A stretch of DNA of 13,223 nucleotides from Actinomycetota bacterium (GTDB lineage: Bacteria > Actinomycetota > Thermoleophilia > Solirubrobacterales > Solirubrobacteraceae), in contig CAJCIJ010000361.1 in assembly GCA_903970315.1 (NCBI GenBank), forward strand, positions 1-13,223. The letters run 5' to 3'. Below the pieces are notes generated by a model. It ran no database searches. It was given only the letters and a program-made list of their open reading frames with translations, and had not been told where the DNA came from. Position numbers and translations under genes: made by a program. Below are positions 6,338 to 13,223 of the stretch, piece after piece; position 1 is the stretch's first letter, and each line of letters starts with the position of its first letter.

Positions 6338-8035
6338 CCGTTCGATGATCGCGCCGAAGTCGCACGACGTTGGCAGCGTCCCGTACTCCAGACCACCCTC
6401 GCCTCCCAGGCGCGAGGCGCAGAAGGCGTCGGCCACGGGTTCCGGCGCGTGGCGCACGAGCAGCGATCCGGCCAGCGCCAGCGCCATGCGCTCGGTCACG
6501 CTACGGGCGCGCGCTGCGAGCTCGGTGGGCTGGGCGGTCTCGGCGGTCAACTCCGCACGCACGCGGGCCACGTGTGCGTCCAGCCGCGGGTCTGAGCCGC
6601 AACCCTCTTCCAGCTCGGCCAGGAACACGTCACGGGCACGCGGCGAGCGCGCCAGCGCGCGCAGGACGTCCAGGGCCATTACGTTTCCCGCCCCCTCCCA
6701 GATTGACATCAGGGGCGCCTCGCGGTACAGGCGCGGCATCCCGGAATCCTCGACGTAGCCGTTGCCACCGAGACACTCCATGGACTCAAAGGCGTGGTTG
6801 GGTGCGCGTTTGCAGATCCAGTACTTACCCACGGCCGTAGCCACCCGCTTGAACGCCTCGGCGTCCTCATCGCCGGCCTGCGCGTCGTCGTAGGCACGGG
6901 CCAGGCGCATCGACACGGCGGTGGCCGCGTCGGACTCCACACACAGGTCCGCCAGCACGTTGCGCATCAGCGGCTGATCGGCCAGCAGCGCGCCAAAGGC
7001 GCTGCGGTGTGCGGCGTGGTGTGTGGCCTGCGCCACGCCCAGGCGCATCATTGCCGTCGCCCCGAGCGCACAGTCAAGGCGCGTGTGGGCGACCATCTCG
7101 ATGATCGTCGCCACGCCACGGCCGGGCTCGCCCAGCATGCGGGCCCAGGCACCGCGCAGCTCGATCTCGCTGGACGCGTTTGACCTGTTGCCCAACTTGT
7201 TCTTCAGGCGCTGAATGTGAAAGGCGTTGCGGCTGTCGTCGGGGAGGATGCGCGGGAGCAGAAAGCACGACAGCCCCTCGGGCGCCTGGGCGAGGACCAG
7301 GAACACGTCGGACATCGGCGCCGAACAGAACCACTTGTGGCCCGTCAGCTGATACTCGGCACCCTCACCCGTCTGTGCAGCGCTGCAGCCAAACCGCGCC
7401 CGGGGCTCGGCCACGGTGGTGTTCGCGCGCACGTCTGAGCCACCCTGCTTCTCGGTCATCGCCATGCCCGCCAGCGCGCTGCCCTTTGCGCCGGCTGCGA
7501 CCAGAGCGGGCTCGTAGGTGTTGGCGGTGACCAGCGGCTCCCACTCGGCGGCAAGCTCCGGGGTGCTGCGCAGCGCTGGGACTGCGGCGAACGTCATCGT
7601 GGTGGGGCACGCAAACCCGGCCTCGGCCTGCATCACGGTCATGTACATCGCGGCCCTCGCCACGTGGGCGGCGGGTTCGCGCGAGCGCCACGGCAGCGCG
7701 TGCAGTTCGTGTTCGATGGACAGCGCCATCAGCCGGTGCCAGGAGGGATGGAACTCGACCTCGTCGATGCGGTTGCCGTAGCGGTCGTGGGTGTGCAACA
7801 CGGGCGGGTTCTCGTTGGCTTCAAAGCCCCAGCGAAGCGGCTCGGAGCCCACGATGGTGCCAAGCGCCGCAGCCCGCTCCATCGCCCAGCCGGCTCCCTC
7901 GCGCTGCATCGCCTCCACAAGCGGGAGGTTGGCCGAGAACAGATCCACACCCTCCAGTGGAGGGGTCTGGTTGAACACGGTGTGCGTCTGCCACGACGCC
8001 ACACTGGAGTCCTCGGGCCGGGAGGTTACGGCCAT
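6320..8035 (-). CDS. aidB: AidB-type acyl-CoA dehydrogenase homologue (DNA alkylation response)
   Basis: A flavoprotein of 571 residues, strikingly like E. coli AidB (541 aa): WQTHTVFNQ (15-23), REGAGW (45-50), FHPSWH (95-100), CPTTMTFAA (143-151), MTEKQGGSDVRANTT (193-207), GHKWFCSAPMSD (232-243), RLKNKLGNRSNASSE (276-290), LGGNGYVEDSGMPRLYRE (422-439) and SIWEGAGN with Glu447 in the acyl-CoA dehydrogenase catalytic-base position. AidB binds DNA through a C-terminal region and is thought to limit alkylation damage; its true chemistry is unsettled. The ATG at 8035 gives 14 residues before the conserved W. A GTG at 8002 preceded by GAGGA at seven bases would match the E. coli N-terminus better and may be the real start. 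The gene is divergent from icd, sharing 42 bp. I see no Ada-type operator and no neighbouring repair gene. Confidence 0.93.
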   Translation of the reverse strand: MAVTSRPEDSSVASWQTHTVFNQTPPLEGVDLFSANLPLVEAMQREGAGWAMERAAALGTIVGSEPLRWGFEANENPPVLHTHDRYGNRIDEVEFHPSWHRLMALSIEHELHALPWRSREPAAHVARAAMYMTVMQAEAGFACPTTMTFAAVPALRSTPELAAEWEPLVTANTYEPALVAAGAKGSALAGMAMTEKQGGSDVRANTTVAEPRARFGCSAAQTGEGAEYQLTGHKWFCSAPMSDVFLVLAQAPEGLSCFLLPRILPDDSRNAFHIQRLKNKLGNRSNASSEIELRGAWARMLGEPGRGVATIIEMVAHTRLDCALGATAMMRLGVAQATHHAAHRSAFGALLADQPLMRNVLADLCVESDAATAVSMRLARAYDDAQAGDEDAEAFKRVATAVGKYWICKRAPNHAFESMECLGGNGYVEDSGMPRLYREAPLMSIWEGAGNVMALDVLRALARSPRARDVFLAELEEGCGSDPRLDAHVARVRAELTAETAQPTELAARARSVTERMALALAGSLLVRHAPEPVADAFCASRLGGEGGLEYGTLPTSCDFGAIIERHIPVA

Positions 8036-8037
8036 AG

Positions 8038-8068
8038 AGGACAGTGAAGCACACGGGAGCTATAGGAT
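8038..8068 (+). promoter_or_regulatory. Promoter of the icd-mdh operon in the 42-bp divergent spacer
   Basis: AGGACA (8038-8043) and TATAGG (8061-8066) are 17 bases apart, a plausible -35/-10 pair. The shifted hexamer TAGGAT (8063-8068) fits TANNNT and ends nine bases before the icd ATG. No Shine-Dalgarno separates it from the start, so the icd mRNA is probably leaderless. The CTATAG core is self-complementary and reads TATAGC on the other strand, so it could also serve aidB, giving that gene a leader of about 15-17 bases. Confidence 0.5.
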
Positions 8069-8077
8069 CTTGGCCTC

Positions 8078-10206
<2,129 letters not shown>

Positions 10207-10210
10207 CATC

Positions 10211-10237
10211 GGCCGGGCTCCACTGGGGGACCCGGCC
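10211..10237. terminator. Hairpin 1 of the mdh/DNA-binding-gene convergent spacer
   Basis: GGCCGGG (10211-10217) and CCCGGCC (10231-10237) form a perfect seven-base stem with a 13-base loop that can pair further inside. Located 58 bp after the mdh stop, it is the best candidate for mdh operon termination. There is no strong T-tract. Confidence 0.5.
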
Positions 10238-10262
10238 GACGTGACTACTCGTAACTGCTTCC

Positions 10263-10278
10263 AGCCGCGTGAGCGGCT
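10263..10278. terminator. Hairpin 2 with GTGA tetraloop
   Basis: AGCCGC-GTGA-GCGGCT is a perfect six-base stem closed by a GTGA loop (GNRA type when read as plus-strand RNA). It lies between convergent genes and is preceded by a moderately T/A-rich stretch. A likely bidirectional terminator element. Confidence 0.45.
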
Positions 10279-10289
10279 GTGCTACCGCA

Positions 10290-10306
10290 CGGCCCCGCTG
10301 GGGCCG
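10290..10306. terminator. Hairpin 3, just past the end of the minus-strand gene
   Basis: CGGCCCC-GCT-GGGGCCG is a perfect seven-base stem with a three-base loop. It ends 13 bp before the stop codon (10319-10321) of the convergent minus-strand gene, so it probably terminates that transcript. No U-tract is present, as is common in high-GC Actinomycetota. Confidence 0.5.
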
Positions 10307-10318
10307 GGCCGCTGAGCC

Positions 10319-10822
10319 CTAGGCGGCCTTGGGGTACCAGGTCCGCCCGCTCTTACGGACCTTGCCTTCCTTCTGCAAGCCAGGAAGCACGCGGTAGAGG
10401 TAGTTCTGCTTGATTCCCATCTTTGCCGCCAGCTCAGGGATGGTGATTCCCTTCGGCTGTTCCTGCACGATCGTCAGCGTCTGCGCCGCTCGTGCCCCGC
10501 TGCCGCGCCGTCGTCCCGGCCGGCGTCCTGTGGAACGTGCCGCAGCTGGTCGGGTCTTTGGGGTGGCAGCCGGCGCAGCACCAGCAGCGGGCTTGCGCGC
10601 TGCTGAAGTTGCACGTGAGGTGCGGGTTGCGTTGCGCGAGCCGCGCGGGCGGCCGGGCCCGCGGCGAACGGGCGCCGCCGTGGCAGTGGTGGTCGTTGGT
10701 CCCTTCAATCCTGCCAGAGCCGCCGCTGCAGCCTCCAGCCTGTGAAACTCGTCAACTAAGGGCCTGAGCTCGCTCAGCCTGTTAGTGATCTCGGCGCGCT
10801 TCTGGTCAAGGAAATCGGTCAC
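10319..10822 (-). CDS. Nucleoid-associated-type protein: coiled coil, AT-hook-like linker, winged helix
   Basis: A 167-residue basic protein in three parts. Residues 1-40 are a charged/Leu helix (DFLDQKRAEITNRLSELRPL) that looks like a dimerising coiled coil. Residues 41-112 are a low-complexity Ala/Pro/Thr/Arg linker with an AT-hook-like core GPGRPRGS (55-62) and a second basic patch GRRPGRRRGSGAR (99-111). Residues 113-167 form a small winged helix: ITIPELAAKMGI as helix-turn, KQNYLYRVLPGLQKEG as recognition helix, KVRKSGRTWYP as wing. I chose the GTG at 10822, with AGAGGA upstream, because the frame upstream is compositionally different and unrelated. It probably binds DNA in the minor groove and major groove at once, as a chromosome organiser or global regulator; that is inference. 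I associate similar proteins with Thermoleophilia but cannot name the family. Confidence 0.75.
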   Translation of the reverse strand: MTDFLDQKRAEITNRLSELRPLVDEFHRLEAAAAALAGLKGPTTTTATAAPVRRGPGRPRGSRNATRTSRATSAARKPAAGAAPAATPKTRPAAARSTGRRPGRRRGSGARAAQTLTIVQEQPKGITIPELAAKMGIKQNYLYRVLPGLQKEGKVRKSGRTWYPKAA

Positions 10823-10985
10823 GTTAGAGCATCCTCTCGCTCGTTTGATTGGGAGGTAGTCCGCACACAAGTACCACGCCGTGCGGGCCGTGTGCAGGGG
10901 ACAGGCCATGGGAGCCAATCCACTTTCGTTGCACACACTAGCGCATGTCGGCACTTTTCCCGTGTCAGTTGCGATATTGATTCGG

Positions 10986-11435
10986 TTACGCTTGCGCCGC
11001 GAGCAGTGCACGCAGGCGCGCAAGTGTGAGCGTGGTTTCGCGTTCTGGAATCCCACCCACGAGCGCACGCGACGCCAGCGCCCCGATAAAGCCGAGTGGG
11101 GCATGAAACTCGTTGCGATAATCGAAGCGCGCTCCGCCCGGCATGGGATCTATGTGATATTCGGTGGAGGCACTGGACCGCGCCGGGCCGTGACCGCGCC
11201 ACACGGCGCGCTGGTAGGGCTGGCACTCGACCAGCTCCCAGTGAACGGTGATGTTTACCCCACGCAGGTGCAGCAGCTGCTCCATCTGAAACCCCACACG
11301 GGGCGGGCCAGCATCGGCGTGCAGCAGGCGGCGGTGAATGGTGACCCAATCACCTAGGCGTAAGGGGTCCATGACGATGGCCCAGATGTCCTGCGGTGGA
11401 GCCATTATGTCCGTGGATGCAGTGACGACGCTCAT
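10986..11435 (-). CDS. SRPBCC-fold (START/polyketide cyclase-like) small protein
   Basis: A 149-residue protein. The N-terminus MSVVTASTDIMAPPQDIWAI followed by VMDPLRLGDW is the usual opening of SRPBCC proteins: a beta strand, an APP turn, then the first helix ending in a Trp. The middle has alternating strands typical of the fold, with HWELVECQPYQRAVWRGHG near 65-83. FDYRNEFHAPLGFIGALASR (104-123) then leads into the long C-terminal helix with RETTLTLARLRALL. The fold binds hydrophobic ligands in a cavity; the ligand here is unknown. The ATG at 11435 is chosen because the conserved fold begins there; the upstream open frame overlaps the next gene and is Pro/Arg-rich. It sits 40 bp after the NmrA-like gene on the same strand, a pairing common in actinobacteria, so they may form a two-gene unit. 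No good Shine-Dalgarno is visible. Confidence 0.82.
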   Translation of the reverse strand: MSVVTASTDIMAPPQDIWAIVMDPLRLGDWVTIHRRLLHADAGPPRVGFQMEQLLHLRGVNITVHWELVECQPYQRAVWRGHGPARSSASTEYHIDPMPGGARFDYRNEFHAPLGFIGALASRALVGGIPERETTLTLARLRALLAAQA

Positions 11436-11475
11436 TGGTGTCAGAGGGCGCGCGTGGACGTGGACAGTCGCGGGG

Positions 11476-12540
11476 CTACCGCGCCGCGAGCGGCTCCACG
11501 GTCTCCCATTCCCGCAGTGCATGCTCCAGGGCGCCGTCGAAGGAGTGCAGATCCACACCAAATATCGCCGCGGCGTGCCCGGCGGAGGTGGCGGGCAGCA
11601 GGTCGCCACGGAGTCCTTCCATCAATGCCAGTGTGAGCGCCGGGTCCTCTCCGGCAAGAGCAGCAGCGACGCGGGCGCTGACAGGTGTTCCACTTACCCG
11701 CAAGCGGAAGCGTGGCCGTCGCACGAGCATGGCCTCGGCAATCCGTTCGAGCATCTGGCCGTAGCTGACCACATCGGGGCCGGCCACATCGATGACGCTC
11801 CCGCCCGGCATCGAGACTGTTGCGGCGCTTGCGAGCATCGAAATCAGGTCGCGGCCGTCGATCGGCTGCGTGCGAAAGCGCCGCCACGGCGGTAGGGCGA
11901 TGACGGGTAGTCGCTCGACGAGGTGTACAAGCAGGCGAAACGAGCGCGAGCGGGCAGCGATCACGATCGATGCGCGCAACGCGACCGTATCCTCCACGGC
12001 GTCCATCAGGACTGTCTCGACGCCCGCGCGCGAGGCCAGGTGACGCGATGGTGTCCAGCCGTCGGGGACCAGGCCGCCGAGGTAGACGATGCGTCCCACG
12101 CCGGCCCTGGCCGCCGACCGGCCAAAGCGTGCCGCGGCTTGGTGCTCGCGCGCTCGGAGCGATTGCGAACCCGATCCAGCAACTTGGGGGCCGCGGCGGC
12201 CGGGGGTCTCCATCGAATGCACGAGGTAGTAGGAGACGTCGATCCCATCCAGAGCCCGCGTCAGCCCGCGGCCCGTGAGCAGATCGCCGCCGACAACCTC
12301 GACCCCCAGGACGGCGGCTGTGTGGTCATCTGACCCTTCGTCGTCGACCCCTCCGCTCCCCGGCTGCAACGCCGCCTCCGGTCTCCCTCGCGGTGTCGTC
12401 CGGCGAAGCTGAGAGGCCAGCGCTGCGTCCACCCGTTGGGGGTCGCGCGCAAGGGCCCGCACCTCGTGCCCGTCGGCGAGCAGGCGCGGAATCAGCATGG
12501 CGCCGGCAAAGCCGCTGGCTCCTGTGACGAGTACGCGCAC
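11476..12540 (-). CDS. NAD(P)-binding NmrA-like / atypical short-chain dehydrogenase family protein
   Basis: A 354-residue single-domain Rossmann protein. VLVTGASGFAGAMLIPRLLADGHEVRALAR (3-32) is the dinucleotide-binding site, with Arg30/Arg32 after the second strand suggesting NADP. VEVVGGDLLTGRGL (80-93), YYLVHSM (104-110) and RIVYLGGLVPDG (150-161) follow the NAD(P)H-binding NmrA/complex-I-39-kDa-like group, and FRTQPIDGRDL (222-232) is also typical. No complete YxxxK catalytic pair is seen, so it may be a redox sensor or a reductase with other chemistry. Two hydrophilic low-complexity insertions, about 46-76 and 111-132, interrupt the fold and are unusual. The start is a GTG, nine bases after GATTAT on the minus strand, with no Shine-Dalgarno, so probably leaderless. 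It is divergent from the LhgO-like gene, with 23 bp between the start codons. Confidence 0.82.
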   Translation of the reverse strand: MRVLVTGASGFAGAMLIPRLLADGHEVRALARDPQRVDAALASQLRRTTPRGRPEAALQPGSGGVDDEGSDDHTAAVLGVEVVGGDLLTGRGLTRALDGIDVSYYLVHSMETPGRRGPQVAGSGSQSLRAREHQAAARFGRSAARAGVGRIVYLGGLVPDGWTPSRHLASRAGVETVLMDAVEDTVALRASIVIAARSRSFRLLVHLVERLPVIALPPWRRFRTQPIDGRDLISMLASAATVSMPGGSVIDVAGPDVVSYGQMLERIAEAMLVRRPRFRLRVSGTPVSARVAAALAGEDPALTLALMEGLRGDLLPATSAGHAAAIFGVDLHSFDGALEHALREWETVEPLAAR

Positions 12541-12548
12541 ACCGCCAC

Positions 12549-12555
12549 CATAATC
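12549..12555. promoter_or_regulatory. Overlapping divergent -10 elements of the NmrA-like and LhgO-like genes
   Basis: The 23-bp spacer contains CATAATC. On plus, CATAAT (12549-12554) matches TATAAT in five of six positions and ends nine bases before the ATG of the LhgO-like gene. On minus, GATTAT (12550-12555) matches four of six and ends nine bases before the GTG of the NmrA-like gene. Both would give leaderless mRNAs, and the two polymerase sites overlap almost completely, so they should be mutually exclusive. Confidence 0.5.
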
Positions 12556-12563
12556 CGAGCGCC

Positions 12564-13223
12564 ATGCACCTCAGCCCGTTCGCACCGGCTCAGGCCGCCG
12601 ACGTGCCACCGCGAGCCCACGGCGATCGCGAGTTCTCGGCCGCCAGTTGCGACGCAACCCCGCCTTCGCGTTGCGATGTTGTCGTGGTCGGAGGCGGGAT
12701 CCTCGGGCTGTCGGTGGCACGTGAGATCGTCCACAGGCGCCCTGGGGCGTCGGTCTGTCTGCTGGAGCGCGAGGCGCGCATTGCGGCGCACCAGAGCTCG
12801 CACAATTCTGGGGTCATCCACGCGGGGATCTACTACCGTCCGGGATCGCTGAAGGCGCAGCTGTGCGTTGCGGGCTCCCGGCAGATGTACGCCTACTGCG
12901 AGCAGCGGGGGATCGCCCACGAACGCTGCGGAAAGCTGATCGTGGCCACCAAGGAGTCAGAGCTGCCCGGTCTTGACGAGCTGGAGCGGCGCGCCGAAGC
13001 CAATGGCGTGCTCGGCCTACGCCGCGTGGACGCCGCGGGCATCCGCGCGATCGAGCCCCACTGCCGCGGTGTGGCGGCGCTGCATTCGCCGGACACGGGG
13101 GTGGTGGACTACGCCGACGTCTCCAGGGCGCTCGCCGAGGATCTGCTGGCAGGCGGGGGGACGCTCGCCACCTCCTGTGGCGTCACCGACGTAGTGGCGC
13201 GTGAGCGGTTCGTGCGTCTCGTT
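12564..13223 (+). CDS. lhgO: L-2-hydroxyglutarate oxidase-like FAD enzyme, N-terminal half (runs off right edge)
   Basis: The first 220 codons of an FAD-dependent DAO-fold oxidoreductase; the frame is open to the window end and the family is about 400 residues. VVVVGGGILGLSVAREI (39-55) is the FAD site. HQSSHNSGVIHAGIYYRPGS (76-95), then LKAQLCVAG, CGKLIVAT (122-129) and the STGVVDY-like PDTGVVDYADVSRAL follow E. coli LhgO (YgaF) closely. LhgO oxidises L-2-hydroxyglutarate to 2-oxoglutarate and passes electrons to the membrane quinone pool. About 36 residues precede the conserved start of the fold, with no clear signal peptide; they may be a real extension, or a GTG further in (e.g. 12603) may be used. 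I prefer the ATG because CATAAT ends nine bases upstream. Nearby IDH and MDH fit a 2-oxoglutarate repair role, but related glycerol-3-phosphate or amino-acid oxidases remain possible. Confidence 0.83.
   Translation, partial: MHLSPFAPAQAADVPPRAHGDREFSAASCDATPPSRCDVVVVGGGILGLSVAREIVHRRPGASVCLLEREARIAAHQSSHNSGVIHAGIYYRPGSLKAQLCVAGSRQMYAYCEQRGIAHERCGKLIVATKESELPGLDELERRAEANGVLGLRRVDAAGIRAIEPHCRGVAALHSPDTGVVDYADVSRALAEDLLAGGGTLATSCGVTDVVARERFVRLV

Noticed and set aside
5195..6595. Long plus-strand open frame (466 codons) opposite the protease and aidB genes
   Set aside because: It spans two unrelated minus-strand genes and their spacer, with His/Arg/Gln-rich composition and no domain. A codon-bias artefact.
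10823..10985. Possible small gene, RNA or promoter in the 163-bp gap upstream of the DNA-binding gene
   Set aside because: Slightly more AT-rich than its surroundings, with no convincing short coding frame, -35/-10 pair or stable structure. It presumably holds the promoter of the DNA-binding gene, but I cannot locate it.
10823..11104. Upstream extension of the DNA-binding protein (94 more codons)
   Set aside because: It overlaps the SRPBCC gene, has different composition and no conserved sequence. A GTG with a Shine-Dalgarno at 10822 gives the expected domain layout.
11436..11609. Upstream extension of the SRPBCC protein
   Set aside because: Pro/Arg-rich and overlapping the 3' end of the NmrA-like gene; the fold starts at the ATG at 11435.
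12893..13194. Short open frames on both strands inside the LhgO-like gene
   Set aside because: They overlap the clearly homologous FAD-enzyme frame and show no domain of their own.

Overview
The window is 13.2 kb of very GC-rich bacterial chromosome. It has tight gene packing, many GTG starts and 4-base stop/start overlaps. The gene families point to Actinomycetota: an actinobacterial-style cytosolic-type malate dehydrogenase, and a coiled-coil/AT-hook/winged-helix DNA-binding protein of a kind I associate with Thermoleophilia (Solirubrobacterales-like). The lineage call is inference. I see no phage, IS, CRISPR, tRNA or rRNA, and nothing looks recently acquired.

Layout. Bases 1-1209 (minus strand) hold the 5' end of a Gfo/Idh/MocA oxidoreductase and, upstream of it, a non-hydrolysing UDP-GlcNAc 2-epimerase (wecB), i.e. 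nucleotide-sugar or surface-glycan synthesis. Bases 1251-4994 (minus) hold a succinate dehydrogenase operon, transcribed sdhA > sdhB > sdhE. Its third subunit is an HdrB-like double-CCG protein rather than a haem-binding membrane anchor (type E organisation). Bases 5084-6247 (minus) encode an M50 site-2-type intramembrane metalloprotease with two C-terminal CBS domains. Bases 6320-8035 (minus) encode an AidB-type acyl-CoA dehydrogenase homologue. Divergent from it, 8078-10152 (plus) is a two-gene isocitrate dehydrogenase/malate dehydrogenase operon. After a hairpin-rich 166-bp convergent spacer come three minus-strand genes: the AT-hook/winged-helix protein, a small SRPBCC-fold protein, and an NAD(P)-binding NmrA-like protein. 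The last is divergent, across only 23 bp, from the 5' part of an L-2-hydroxyglutarate oxidase-like gene that runs off the right edge.

How it fits together. Three TCA-cycle enzymes (IDH, SDH, MDH) lie within about 7 kb. The L-2-hydroxyglutarate oxidase-like enzyme would return to 2-oxoglutarate a by-product that malate dehydrogenases are known to make, so it may act as metabolite repair for the same pathway. The most notable features are the anchorless type-E SDH with an extra Cys in the third SdhB cluster motif, and a recurring TANNNT-like or TATAAT-like hexamer ending 8-9 bases before the start codon of several transcription-unit-leading genes. The latter suggests leaderless transcripts. Two genes (mdh, aidB) also carry short tandem duplications at their 3' ends. 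I found no clearly undescribed system; most of the window is core metabolism.
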